Both the position numbers and the translations under genes were made by a program. From an uncultured Clostridia bacterium (lineage in GTDB: Bacteria; Bacillota; Clostridia; Oscillospirales; Acutalibacteraceae), in NCBI GenBank assembly GCA_944385055.1, contig CALWVT010000008.1:1-50079 (forward strand): 50,079 bases of DNA. The letters run 5' to 3'. Positions 26,577-34,716 of this stretch are shown in pieces. The notes beneath the pieces were generated by a model that did no database searches, was not told the origin of the DNA, and was given only the letters and a program-made list of their open reading frames with translations. Within the stretch, counting starts at the first letter, position 1. Each line of letters starts with the position of its first letter.

Positions 26577-27416
26577 ATGGATAATCGGCCCATTGGGGTG
26601 TTTGATTCCGGGCTCGGGGGCCTGACGGCCGTGCGCGAGATCCACAGGATCCTGCCGCACGAGGACATCGTCTATTTCGGCGATACCGGCCGTGTCCCTT
26701 ACGGCAACCGCAGCCGCGCAATCATCCGCCAGTACGCGCGCCAGGACGCCGCGTTTTTGTTAAAACAGGGCGTCAAGGCGATGGTGGCCGCGTGCGGAAC
26801 GGTCAGTTCGGTGGCCGGGGACCTGCTTTCCCGCGAGCTGCCGGTGCCGTTTACGGGCGTGCTCGAGCCGACCGTGCGCGCGGCGCTCGAGGCGACAAAG
26901 GCCGGGCGCATCGGCGTGGTGGCGACGGAGGCGACGATCCGTTCGGGCGCGTATGCGCAGCTCTTAAAGCGGTTCGCGCCGGCGGTTTCGGTCTATTCGC
27001 AGAGCTGCCCGCTGTTCGTACCCGTCGTGGAATCGGGCTTTATGCTCGAGCATCCGGACATTACAAAGGAGATTGCCGAGACGTATCTATCGGGGATGCG
27101 CGCGTGCGGCGTCGATACGGTTATCCTCGGCTGCACGCATTACCCGATTTTAAAGCCGATCATCGGCGAAGTCGTCGGGGAGGCGGTGCGCTTAATCGAC
27201 AGCGGCCGCGAAACGGCCCGCCGCTGCCGCACGCTGCTCGAGGAGCACGGCCTTTTGGCACAGCGGGAAACGCCGGGGGCCTGCACGTATTACGTCAGCG
27301 ACCGCATCGACGACTTTTCGAAAGTCGCGGGCATCTTTTTGCGCGAGGACGTCCAGCAGGAGGTCCAACTCGTCGATATTGAAAAAGAAGGAGGAGCCCC
27401 ATGGCCTACAGTTTAA
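26577..27416 (+). CDS. murI: Glutamate racemase
   Basis: 279 residues. Converts L- to D-glutamate for peptidoglycan. FDSGLGGLTAVREI at the N-terminus holds Asp10; the two catalytic cysteines are Cys73 (AACGTVSS) and Cys186 (LGCTHYPIL). The first cysteine motif is C-G-T rather than the common C-N-T. GGGAAGGGGG lies ~11 nt before ATG 26577. The 3' end overlaps the DUF1934 gene by 16 bp, so ddl-murI-DUF1934-argS look like one transcription unit. Confidence 0.93.
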   Translation: MDNRPIGVFDSGLGGLTAVREIHRILPHEDIVYFGDTGRVPYGNRSRAIIRQYARQDAAFLLKQGVKAMVAACGTVSSVAGDLLSRELPVPFTGVLEPTVRAALEATKAGRIGVVATEATIRSGAYAQLLKRFAPAVSVYSQSCPLFVPVVESGFMLEHPDITKEIAETYLSGMRACGVDTVILGCTHYPILKPIIGEVVGEAVRLIDSGRETARRCRTLLEEHGLLAQRETPGACTYYVSDRIDDFSKVAGIFLREDVQQEVQLVDIEKEGGAPWPTV

Positions 27417-27988
27417 ATCCGAATGACCATATGCTCACGATCCGCGGCCGCCAGGTCGTCAACGGCGAAGAGGACGGCGAGACGGTCTATACGCAGTGCC
27501 GCTATAAGCGGGCGGGCGAGGCGCTGTTTATCGCCTATGACAGCGTCGAGGAAGGCCCGGACAAGGGCGTGCCCATCACCACGCGCAACCTTCTGCGCAT
27601 CGAGGGCAGCGACCGCGTGACCCTGCGCCGCAGCGGCGCGGGCAGCGGCACCCAGCTGATCCTGCAGAAAGGGCAGCGGCACAACTGCTGCTATGCGACG
27701 CCGTTCGGGTCGTTTACGCTGGGCATTTACACGGCGGAAATTGAAAACCATCTGACCGAGGCGGGCGGCACGCTGCATGTGCGCTATACGCTCGATTTTA
27801 ATTTGAACCAGGTCAGCGAAAACGAATTATTCATCACGATTAAGGAGGTTGCAAAGCCCCATGTCGAAGAATCTGGAGCTGGCAAAAACACAGATCGAAA
27901 GCAAACTGAAACAGGCCCTGAAGGACTGCGAAGCCGCTGGGCAGCTCAACCGCAAGCCGAACCCCAAACAGAGCGCGCAGGGCGCTGA
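27401..27988 (+). CDS. DUF1934 (YwiB-like) β-barrel protein, extended into argS
   Basis: 195 residues. The first ~145 residues fit the DUF1934/YwiB family, a small lipocalin-like barrel often encoded just before argS in Firmicutes; its function is unknown. Typical blocks are LTIRGRQVVNGEEDGETVYT, LRIEGSDRVTLRRSG, FGSFTLGIYT and LDFNLNQVSENELFITIKE. After the last strand there is no stop, and the frame runs 128 bp into argS, adding ~45 hydrophilic residues that look like out-of-frame argS sequence. GAAGGAGGAG precedes ATG 27401, which overlaps murI. Confidence 0.8.
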   Translation: MAYSLNPNDHMLTIRGRQVVNGEEDGETVYTQCRYKRAGEALFIAYDSVEEGPDKGVPITTRNLLRIEGSDRVTLRRSGAGSGTQLILQKGQRHNCCYATPFGSFTLGIYTAEIENHLTEAGGTLHVRYTLDFNLNQVSENELFITIKEVAKPHVEESGAGKNTDRKQTETGPEGLRSRWAAQPQAEPQTERAGR

Positions 27989-29582
27989 CGGGCCGGCCTT
28001 TATGCTGGAAGTGCCCGCCGACCGCGCGCACGGCGACTGGGCGTGCAACGCGGCGCTCGTCAACGCGCGCACGTACGGCACGGCGCCGAGGAAGATCGCC
28101 GACGCGGTTTTGGGGCGGCTCGACCTTTCCGGCACGTTCTTTGACCGCTGCGAGGTGGCCGGCCCGGGCTTTTTAAACTTTTACTACAGCCCCGCCTTTT
28201 ACACGGCCGTGCTGCGGGAAATCCGCGAAAACGGCGAACGGTATGGCCGCAGCGATTTCGGCGGCGGCAAGCGGGTGTTGGTCGAGTTCGTCTCCGCAAA
28301 CCCGACGGGCCCGATGCACATCGGCAATGCGCGCGGGGGTGCGATTGGCGACTGCCTGTCGAGCGTCCTCGACGCGGCGGGTTATCACGTCGAGCGCGAA
28401 TTCTACGTAAACGACGCGGGCAACCAGATTAATAAATTCGCAGCGTCCCTGGAGGCGCGCTATCTTCAGATTTATAAGGGCGAGGACGCCGTGCCGTTCC
28501 CGGAAGACGGCTACAAGGGCGCGGACATCGTCGCGCACGCAAAGCATTTTGCCGAGCAGTACGGCGACCAATACGTCGCGTCTACCTCCGAGGAACGCCG
28601 CAAGGCGCTCGTCGATTTTGCGCTGCCGCAGAATATTGAGGGGCTGCGCCGCGATTTATTAAAATACCGCATCTCCTACGACCACTGGTTCCGGGAATCG
28701 ACGCTGCACGCAAACGGCGACGTGGACCGTGTCGTCGAAGGGCTCAAAAAGCGCGGCGCAACGTACGAAAAGGAAGGCGCTGTGTGGTTTAAGGGGTCCG
28801 AATACGGCAGCGAGGACTTCGTGCTCGTGCGCTCGAACGGCGTGCCGACGTACGTCGTGCCGGACATCGCGTACCACTACAATAAGCTCGTCACGCGCGG
28901 GTTTGATAAGGCGATTGACGTGTTGGGCGCCGACCACCACGGCTATGTGCCGCGCCTGAAGGGGGCCTTAAAGGCATTGGGCGTCGACGAGAGCCGCTTG
29001 GATGTGTTATTGATGCAGATGGTGCGGCTCGTGCGCAACGGCGAAGTCATCAAGGCTTCGAAGCGTTCGGGCAAAGCGATCACGCTCGTCACGCTTTTGG
29101 AAGAGGTGCCGGTGGATGCGGCGCGGTTCTTCTTTAACCAGCGCGAGCCCAATTCGGAACTCGACTTTGACTTAGACCTGGCCGTCCAGCAGGACAGCCA
29201 GAACCCGGTCTATTACGTCCAGTACGCGCACGCGCGGCTGTGCAGCCTGTTTAAAAATCTTGCGGCCGAGGGCATGACGCTGCGCGACTGCACGGACGAG
29301 GAATTGGCCCTCCTGCGCGCGCCGGAGGAGATCGCCCTGATGCGCCACCTTTCGACGTTTGCCGAGGAAATCGTCGAGTCCGCGAAGCACTACGACCCCG
29401 CGCGCATCCCGCGCTACGCGGTGACACTCGCGACCTTGTTCCATAAATTCTACACCGCCTGCCGCGTTAAGGGCGAGGCGGATTCCTTGGCGGCCGCGCG
29501 GCTGTATCTGTGCGACTGCACGCGCACGGTGCTGCGCAACACGCTCGCGCTTTTGAAAATCTCCGCGCCGGAGAGCATGTAA
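27861..29582 (+). CDS. argS: Arginyl-tRNA synthetase
   Basis: 573 residues, class I synthetase charging tRNA-Arg. An N-terminal Add-1-like domain (~100 residues) precedes the catalytic core with NPTGPMHIGNARGGAIGD (HIGH equivalent HIGN) and the KMSKS equivalent VIKASKRSGKAITL, typical of ArgRS variants; the C-terminal anticodon-binding DALR domain ends in LALLKISAPESM. ATG 27861 has TAAGGAGG 12 nt upstream; the TTG at 27849 abuts that site and is less likely. It begins inside the DUF1934 gene, suggesting translational coupling. Confidence 0.95.
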   Translation: MSKNLELAKTQIESKLKQALKDCEAAGQLNRKPNPKQSAQGADGPAFMLEVPADRAHGDWACNAALVNARTYGTAPRKIADAVLGRLDLSGTFFDRCEVAGPGFLNFYYSPAFYTAVLREIRENGERYGRSDFGGGKRVLVEFVSANPTGPMHIGNARGGAIGDCLSSVLDAAGYHVEREFYVNDAGNQINKFAASLEARYLQIYKGEDAVPFPEDGYKGADIVAHAKHFAEQYGDQYVASTSEERRKALVDFALPQNIEGLRRDLLKYRISYDHWFRESTLHANGDVDRVVEGLKKRGATYEKEGAVWFKGSEYGSEDFVLVRSNGVPTYVVPDIAYHYNKLVTRGFDKAIDVLGADHHGYVPRLKGALKALGVDESRLDVLLMQMVRLVRNGEVIKASKRSGKAITLVTLLEEVPVDAARFFFNQREPNSELDFDLDLAVQQDSQNPVYYVQYAHARLCSLFKNLAAEGMTLRDCTDEELALLRAPEEIALMRHLSTFAEEIVESAKHYDPARIPRYAVTLATLFHKFYTACRVKGEADSLAAARLYLCDCTRTVLRNTLALLKISAPESM

Positions 29583-29607
29583 GCGGGCGGAAAAAGGGGG
29601 CCGTGCG

Positions 29608-30810
29608 ATGGACGATTTTTCTGCTTTTCCTTATGCGCTGCCGATGCTGCTCGATGGCGGCGCCGTGACGAATTTAACGCGCGCGGGCATGCCGGCGGGC
29701 GTGTGCATGGAGCAATGGGCCGCGGAGAATCCGGAGGTGCTCAAAGCGGTGCAGACGCGGTTCCTGCAGGCCGGCAGCACGGCCCTTCTGGCGCCGACGT
29801 TTGGCGCGAACCGTGCGTGCCTTCGGGAATACGGCCTGGAAGAGGCGGTGGAGCCGTTAAACCAGACGCTCATCGCCCGCACGCGCGAAAATGCGGGCGG
29901 GGCGCTCGTGGGGGCGCTGTTGGGGCCGTCGGGGCTCTTTGTGCCGCCCGACGGCGAGGCGGACTTCGACGACGTCTATGAATTGTACCGCGAGCAGGTG
30001 CGCGCGCTCGAACGGGCGGGGGCGGACTATATCTTCATGTCGTCTTTAACGTGCCTGTCCGATATGCGCGCGGCGGTGCTGGCGGCGCGCACGAACGATC
30101 TGCCGGTGCTCGTGACGATGAACGTCGACGAGAGCGGCCGCACGGTGACGGGCGCGGAGCTATTGCCGGTGCTTCTGACCTTACAGGCGATGGGCGCCGA
30201 CGCGGTGGGGCTCAATTTCCCGTGTGCGCCCGAAAAGATGGCGGGGATTTTTGAAGACGTGTTCCCGCACGCGGGCGTGCCGCTCGTCGCGCGGCCCGGC
30301 AACCGCACGATCCCGCCCGCGGCCTGGGCCGGCGGGATGGAAAGGCTGTTTTGTGCGGGCGTGTCCGTTTTAGGCGGCTGCCTCGATACGTCGCCCGCCC
30401 ACATTGCGGCGCTCAAGGCCGCCTTACAGGGGAAAACGCCGCGCCCCGTCGCGCAGGACCCCGACTGTGAGGCCGCGACGATTGAGACCGAGGCGTTTTT
30501 CCTGGGCGACGACGTGACGTATTCGCGGCCGCTTTTCTGCACGTCGCAGCTGCCCGACGACCTGATCGCGCTCGACGACAGCCCCGCAAGCGCCGCGCTC
30601 GTCGAGATTGCAAGCGTCGGCGACGCGCAGGTCTTGGCCGCATGCGCGCATCTGACGCGCATGCCGGTTGCCGTGCATGCGGACAGCCTGCCCGTGCTCG
30701 AGGCCGCGCTGCGGTATTACCAGGGGCGGCTTTTGATCGACACGCACTGCGCGCTCGACGAGGATGTGCTATTGCCGCTCGCGAAAAAATACGGCGCCAT
30801 TTTGTATTGA
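29608..30810 (+). CDS. Homocysteine S-methyltransferase-like protein with degraded zinc site
   Basis: 400 residues. Residues 1-285 match the homocysteine-binding barrel of MetH/BHMT proteins (LLDGGAVTNL, LAPTFGANRA, LLGPSGLFVPP). The zinc ligands look damaged: the usual GLNC reads GLNFPC, and the usual GGCCG reads GGCLDTSP, leaving one certain cysteine. Residues 310-400 look like the start of a pterin-binding (methyl-folate) domain (VLEAALRYYQGRLLIDTHCA) that stops early. It may be a decaying MetH relative or a protein with a changed role. GTGCGATGG: ATG 29608 follows AAAAAGGGGG. It lies 25 bp after argS and 25 bp before rsmA. Confidence 0.75.
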   Translation: MDDFSAFPYALPMLLDGGAVTNLTRAGMPAGVCMEQWAAENPEVLKAVQTRFLQAGSTALLAPTFGANRACLREYGLEEAVEPLNQTLIARTRENAGGALVGALLGPSGLFVPPDGEADFDDVYELYREQVRALERAGADYIFMSSLTCLSDMRAAVLAARTNDLPVLVTMNVDESGRTVTGAELLPVLLTLQAMGADAVGLNFPCAPEKMAGIFEDVFPHAGVPLVARPGNRTIPPAAWAGGMERLFCAGVSVLGGCLDTSPAHIAALKAALQGKTPRPVAQDPDCEAATIETEAFFLGDDVTYSRPLFCTSQLPDDLIALDDSPASAALVEIASVGDAQVLAACAHLTRMPVAVHADSLPVLEAALRYYQGRLLIDTHCALDEDVLLPLAKKYGAILY

Positions 30811-30835
30811 CGTATTGACGAAACGGAGGAAAAAC

Positions 30836-31699
30836 GTGGACCTTTCGAATCCCCAGGTGCTCAAAAGCCTGCTTTCGCGCCACGGCTTTCATTTCAGCCA
30901 CAAGCTGGGGCAGAATTTCTTAGTCAATCCCACCGTCTGCCCGCGCATGGCCGAGGCGTGCGGCGCGGCCCCGGGCGTGGGCGTGCTCGAAATCGGCCCG
31001 GGCGTCGGCGTGCTGACGGCGGCGTTGGCCGAACGCGCCGAGAAGGTCGCGGCCGTCGAGCTCGACCGGCGGCTTTTGCCGGTTTTGGAGGAGACGCTTT
31101 CGGCGTTTTCGAATGTGCACGTGATTTCCGGCGACGCGATGGAGATGGACTTAAAGGCGCTGCTCCGCGAAGAATTCCCCGGCCTTCGCGCCGCGGTGTG
31201 CGCGAACCTGCCGTATTATCTGACGTCGCCGATTTTAATGAAGCTGTTATCCTTGCGCCTGCCCGTCGAATCGATCACGGTCATGGTGCAGAAGGAGGCG
31301 GCCGAGCGGCTGTGCGCGGCCCCGGGGCAGCGCGCGTGCGGCGCCGTGAGCGCGGCGGTGTCGTATTACGCCGAGCCGCGGGTGCTGTTTCCCGTCGGGC
31401 GCGGGAGCTTTCTGCCGCAGCCGAACGTCGATTCGGCCGTCATTTCCCTGCGCGTGCGGGAAAAGCCGGCCGTGGCGGTCAAGGACGAGGCGTTCTTCTT
31501 CCGGGTCGTGAAGGCGTGCTTCGGGAAGCGGCGCAAGACGTGTGAAAACGCGCTTTCTTCCGGCCTCTCGGTGCCGAAGGCGGTGGCTGCCGCCGCGCTC
31601 GAGCGGGCCGGCGTGCCCAAAACGGCGCGCGCGGAGGCGCTGACGCTTTCGCAGTTCGCGGCCTTGGCGGACGCCTTGTACGGCGTGCAAAGCGCATGA
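30836..31699 (+). CDS. rsmA: 16S rRNA dimethyladenosine transferase
   Basis: 287 residues. SAM-dependent dimethylation of two adjacent adenines near the 3' end of 16S rRNA during small-subunit assembly. Motifs in order: HKLGQNFLVNP, EIGPGVGVLTAAL (SAM loop), VELDRRL, GDAMEMD, and the catalytic ANLPYYLTSPI. A C-terminal helical rRNA-binding domain follows. GTG 30836 is the start, with GGAGGA 5 nt upstream; earlier in-frame codons lie inside the preceding gene. 15 bp before the small membrane protein gene. Confidence 0.95.
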   Translation: MDLSNPQVLKSLLSRHGFHFSHKLGQNFLVNPTVCPRMAEACGAAPGVGVLEIGPGVGVLTAALAERAEKVAAVELDRRLLPVLEETLSAFSNVHVISGDAMEMDLKALLREEFPGLRAAVCANLPYYLTSPILMKLLSLRLPVESITVMVQKEAAERLCAAPGQRACGAVSAAVSYYAEPRVLFPVGRGSFLPQPNVDSAVISLRVREKPAVAVKDEAFFFRVVKACFGKRRKTCENALSSGLSVPKAVAAAALERAGVPKTARAEALTLSQFAALADALYGVQSA

Positions 31700-31714
31700 A
31701 AGGAGCGGTTTCCC

Positions 31715-31960
31715 ATGCGGAACTTGTCTGACCGGCAGCTTTCCGGCATCTTTTTCTGCATCGCGCTGGCGGCGGCGCTGCTCGCGATGATTTTCAGCCC
31801 CTTAAAGCTCGACGCCTTGTCGGTCGCGGCGGCGGTCGTCGCGATCGTCGTGAGCCTTGGAGGCATCTACCTGGCAGCGGTTTCCCAGCGCGCGGACGCG
31901 CCCGGCGGGGAGGACCCGCCGCCCCCGCCCGGCGGGAACATGCCGAAGCCTAAATCGTAA
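31715..31960 (+). CDS. Small membrane protein, 81 aa, hypothetical
   Basis: Two predicted membrane helices (LSGIFFCIALAAALLAMIF and LSVAAAVVAIVVSLGGIYL) joined by a short turn, then a proline/glycine-rich soluble tail with PPPPPGG. ATG 31715 has AAAGGAGCGG just upstream, and the gene follows rsmA within 15 bp. No family recognised. It ends the gene string that begins at ddl. Confidence 0.7.
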   Translation: MRNLSDRQLSGIFFCIALAAALLAMIFSPLKLDALSVAAAVVAIVVSLGGIYLAAVSQRADAPGGEDPPPPPGGNMPKPKS

Positions 31961-31966
31961 AAATTA

Positions 31967-32010
31967 AAAAAGGACCCGGGGCCCCAAAAGACGGCGCCGG
32001 GCCTTTTTTG
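31967..32010 (+). terminator. Terminator of the ddl-rsmA gene string
   Basis: CCCGGGGCC and GGCGCCGGG arms with loop, then CCTTTTTTG. Confidence 0.8.
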
Positions 32011-32020
32011 TGCGCGGCCC

Positions 32021-32049
32021 TTGACAAGGGGGGCGGCGCGTGGTAGAAT
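32021..32049 (+). promoter_or_regulatory. Promoter of the rpmG-secE-nusG-rplK-rplA operon
   Basis: Perfect TTGACA (32021-32026), 17-bp spacer, TAGAAT (32044-32049). Confidence 0.88.
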
Positions 32050-32102
32050 AGAGCTACCTCGATAAAGGGGTATTTTTTTTGCACCCTTTTGGGAGGGAGG
32101 CC

Positions 32103-32126
32103 GGGGCCTTCTGGCCCCCATATTTT
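32103..32126 (+). promoter_or_regulatory. Attenuator-like hairpin in the rpmG leader
   Basis: GGGGCC-TTCT-GGCCCC stem (32103-32118) followed by CATATTTTT, between promoter and rpmG. It resembles a weak intrinsic terminator. A second possible stem, AAAGGGG with CCCTTT, lies just upstream around a run of eight Ts. Confidence 0.5.
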
Positions 32127-32150
32127 TCCGGATAAACGGGAGGTGCCGTC

Positions 32151-32300
32151 ATGCGAGTAAAGGTAGTTTTGGCCTGCACGGAGTGCAAGCAGCGCAACTA
32201 CAACACGAAGAAAAACAAGAAAAATGACCCGGACAGACTCGAAATGAAGAAGTACTGTAGGTTCTGCAGGAAGCAAACCCTGCACAGAGAGACCAAGTGA
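32151..32300 (+). CDS. rpmG: 50S ribosomal protein L33
   Basis: 49 residues: [17 protein letters not shown], then a Lys/Asn-rich middle, then [15 protein letters not shown]. Two CxxC pairs make this the zinc-binding (C+) form of L33, part of the large subunit near the E site. GGGAGGTG lies 6 nt before ATG 32151. It is the first gene of the classic rpmG-secE-nusG order. 20 bp to secE. Confidence 0.96.
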   Translation: MRVKVVLACTECKQRNYNTKKNKKNDPDRLEMKKYCRFCRKQTLHRETK

Positions 32301-32320
32301 GCCGGACGGAGGGACAGCAA

Positions 32321-32671
32321 ATGGCTGACAAGGAAAAGAAGCCCGTCGCGGACAAGGCCCAAAAGCCCGCCCCGAAGGCCGGCGAAAAGCCTAAAAAGGC
32401 CGACGCTAAGGTGCCAAAGGCGGCAGCGGCAAAGCCTGCGAAGGGCGGAAAAGCCAAAAAGTCTGCCGAAAAGCAGAAAAGCCACCGCGTCCGCCGCTTT
32501 TTCCACGATCTGAAGTCCGAGGCCAAAAAGGTCGTCTGGCCGCAGCCGCGCGCCGTATGGAAAAACGTGGGCGTGGTTGTGGTGATGATCGTCGTGCTGG
32601 GTGTTGTGGTGTTCGGTCTCGACGAGGCGTTCGCCCATCTATTGCGGCTGTTTATGGACGTTGCGGTCTGA
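32321..32671 (+). CDS. secE: Preprotein translocase subunit SecE
   Basis: 116 residues. The C-terminal ~60 are the usual single-helix SecE (FFHDLKSEAKKVVWPQPRAV, then VVVVMIVVLGVVVFGL), which clamps SecY in the Sec channel. The first ~55 residues are an unusual Lys/Ala/Pro-rich extension (KPAPKAGEKPKKADAKVPKA), likely cytoplasmic and disordered. ATG 32321 has GGAGGG 7 nt upstream. Confidence 0.94.
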   Translation: MADKEKKPVADKAQKPAPKAGEKPKKADAKVPKAAAAKPAKGGKAKKSAEKQKSHRVRRFFHDLKSEAKKVVWPQPRAVWKNVGVVVVMIVVLGVVVFGLDEAFAHLLRLFMDVAV

Positions 32672-32692
32672 CGAGAGAAATGAGGTCTGACG

Positions 32693-33217
32693 ATGTCTGA
32701 AGAAGCGCGCTGGTATGTTGTGCATACCTACTCCGGTTACGAAAACAAGGTCGCGTCGAACCTGGAAAAAACGGTGGAGAACCGCAATATGCAGGATCTC
32801 ATCACCGATATCCTCGTGCCCACCGAAAAAGTCACGGAGATCAAGGACAACAAGACACGCGAGGTCGAGCGGAAGATCTACCCGTCGTACGTGTTCGTCA
32901 AGATGGTCCTCAACAACGACTCCTGGTATGTGGTGCGCAACATCCGCGGCTGCACGGGGTTTGTCGGCCCGGAAAGCAAGCCGATTCCCCTTTCGGACGA
33001 GGAGGTCGCCGCACTGGGCGTGGAAAAGAAGAACGTGGAAGTCTCTTACACGGTGGGCGATACGGTCCGCATCGTGGAGGGCTGGCTCGACGGCTTTATC
33101 GGCACGGTGCAGGAACTCGACACGGAGCGCAACCGCGTTTCCGTGACCGTCAACATGTTCGGCCGCGAGACCCGCGCGGACCTGGAGTTAAGCCAGGTCG
33201 TGCCGGTGGACGACTAA
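32693..33217 (+). CDS. nusG: Transcription termination/antitermination protein NusG
   Basis: 174 residues. NGN domain (RWYVVHTYSGYENKVASNLE, and YPSYVFVKMVLNDS-type strand) binds RNA polymerase; a C-terminal KOW domain (VGDTVRIVEGWLDGFIGTVQ) contacts ribosome or Rho. Normal length and position between secE and rplK. GAAATGAGG precedes ATG 32693. A structured spacer of 140 bp separates it from rplK. Confidence 0.97.
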   Translation: MSEEARWYVVHTYSGYENKVASNLEKTVENRNMQDLITDILVPTEKVTEIKDNKTREVERKIYPSYVFVKMVLNNDSWYVVRNIRGCTGFVGPESKPIPLSDEEVAALGVEKKNVEVSYTVGDTVRIVEGWLDGFIGTVQELDTERNRVSVTVNMFGRETRADLELSQVVPVDD

Positions 33218-33244
33218 AGCGGCCGAGAAAAGCAATTGGCATTT

Positions 33245-33334
33245 TGCGGGGAGCCACCCCCGCTGGATGAAGGGCCCGTCTGCGGGTCCTGTGGGAGGAG
33301 CGGAAAATCCGAAAGCATCCGCTCCGTTTACCAC
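33245..33334 (+). promoter_or_regulatory. Structured leader between nusG and rplK
   Basis: Three consecutive hairpins: GCGGGG/CCCCCGC near 33247-33263, GGGCCCG/CGGGTCC near 33272-33289, and GGAGCGGA (33297-33304) with TCCGCTCC (33318-33325), closed by GTGG/CCAC. None has a T-run. Position fits an mRNA site for autoregulation by L1 or L11; that role is inferred. Confidence 0.55.
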
Positions 33335-33357
33335 GAGTTTTGGAGGTGCAATAACGA

Positions 33358-33783
33358 ATGGCTCAAAAGGTAACGGGTTACATTAAACTCCAGATACCTG
33401 CCGGCAAGGCAACGCCGGCGCCGCCTGTTGGCCCGGCTCTCGGCCAGCACGGCGTCAACATCATGGCGTTCACGAAGGAATTCAACGAGCGCACGAAAAA
33501 GGATGCCGGGCTGATCATCCCGGTCGTCATTACGGTCTACGCGGACCGTTCGTTCACGTTTGTCACGAAGACGCCGCCTGCCGCCGTTCTGATCAAGAAG
33601 GCGTGCAACATTGAGACGGCCTCCGGCGAACCGAACAAGAAGAAGGTCGCGAAGATCACGAAGGAACAGATTAAGCAGATCGCCGAGACCAAAATGCCCG
33701 ACCTGAATGCCGCCACCATCGAAGCCGCGATGAGCATGATCGCGGGCACGGCGCGCAGCATGGGTGTGGAAGTCGTCGACTGA
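33358..33783 (+). CDS. rplK: 50S ribosomal protein L11
   Basis: 141 residues, full length. Binds the GTPase-associated region of 23S rRNA. N-terminal [20 protein letters not shown] with the proline pair linking domains, C-terminal rRNA-binding [19 protein letters not shown] lies about 10 nt before ATG 33358. Followed by rplA after 62 bp. Confidence 0.98.
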   Translation: MAQKVTGYIKLQIPAGKATPAPPVGPALGQHGVNIMAFTKEFNERTKKDAGLIIPVVITVYADRSFTFVTKTPPAAVLIKKACNIETASGEPNKKKVAKITKEQIKQIAETKMPDLNAATIEAAMSMIAGTARSMGVEVVD

Positions 33784-33845
33784 GACACCCGGTGGGAGGA
33801 ACTGATTCATCCGCCAAAACCACTAAACAGGGAGGTTACTGAATT

Positions 33846-34541
33846 TTGAAACACGGAAAGAAATACGTCGACAGCGCAAAGCAGATCGACCGTTCTAAAT
33901 TTTACGAGCCGGCCGAAGCGCTGGACCTTGCCGTGAAGACGGCAACGGCAAAATTCGATGAGACCGTTGAGCTGCACGTGAAGCTGGGCGTCGACGGCCG
34001 CCATGCAGACCAGCAGGTCCGCGGCGCGCTCGTTCTGCCCAACGGCACCGGCAAGCAGGTGCGCGTGCTCGCCATCTGCAAGGGCGACGCGGCGAAGGAA
34101 GCCGAAGAGGCCGGCGCCGAGTTCGTCGGTGCGGAGGACATGACCCAGAAGATCCAGCAGGAAGGCTGGCTCGATTTCGACGTCGTCGTGACGACGCCGG
34201 ACATGATGGGCACGGTCGGCCGCTTAGGTAAGATCTTAGGCCCCCGCGGCTTGATGCCGAACCCGAAGGCCGGCACCGTGACGCGTGAGATCGGCAAGGC
34301 CATCCGCGAGGCGAAGGCCGGTAAGATCGAGTACCGTCTCGACAAGTCGAACATCATCCACTGCGTGATCGGCCGCGTGTCGTTCGGCACCGAGAAGCTC
34401 ACGGAGAACTTCGACGCGCTGATGGACGCGCTCGTCAAGGCAAAGCCGGCGGCGGCCAAGGGCCAGTATATCCGCTCCTGCGTCGTTGCGACGACGATGG
34501 GCCCGGGCGTGCGCATTTCGCCGAGCCGCTTCGGTGTGTAA
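33846..34541 (+). CDS. rplA: 50S ribosomal protein L1
   Basis: 231 residues. L1-stalk protein, usually also a translational repressor of its own operon. Signature [17 protein letters not shown] is intact. TTG 33846 is the start, with AGGGAGG 9-10 nt upstream. The usual next genes, rplJ and rplL, are not here but about 10.5 kb downstream; a strong terminator ends this operon. Confidence 0.97.
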   Translation: MKHGKKYVDSAKQIDRSKFYEPAEALDLAVKTATAKFDETVELHVKLGVDGRHADQQVRGALVLPNGTGKQVRVLAICKGDAAKEAEEAGAEFVGAEDMTQKIQQEGWLDFDVVVTTPDMMGTVGRLGKILGPRGLMPNPKAGTVTREIGKAIREAKAGKIEYRLDKSNIIHCVIGRVSFGTEKLTENFDALMDALVKAKPAAAKGQYIRSCVVATTMGPGVRISPSRFGV

Positions 34542-34584
34542 GCGCTGAAAAAAGAAAATACGCGGTGCAAAAGGCACTGCTTTA

Positions 34585-34633
34585 AAAAAACGGCGGCAGG
34601 CCGGGGGAGTTCCCGCGCCTGCCGCCGTTTTTT
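34585..34633 (+). terminator. Terminator of the rplKA operon
   Basis: 16-bp stem AAAAAACGGCGGCAGG (34585-34600) with its complement at 34618-34633, ending in six Ts. Confidence 0.95.
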
Positions 34634-34639
34634 GCACCC

Positions 34640-34680
34640 AAAAAGGAGAGGCCCCTTTTTAAAAGGGCCCCTCTTTTTTA
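34640..34680 (-). terminator. Terminator of the sbcDC/two-component/PepSY unit
   Basis: AAAAAGGAGAGG and CCCCTCTTTTTT arms around a CCCTTTTTAAAAGGG core form a hairpin with T/A runs on both sides, so it can work in both directions. Confidence 0.8.
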
Positions 34681-34716
34681 AAAAGCAGATGCTAATTTTT
34701 CGATAGCGTTTGCGCG

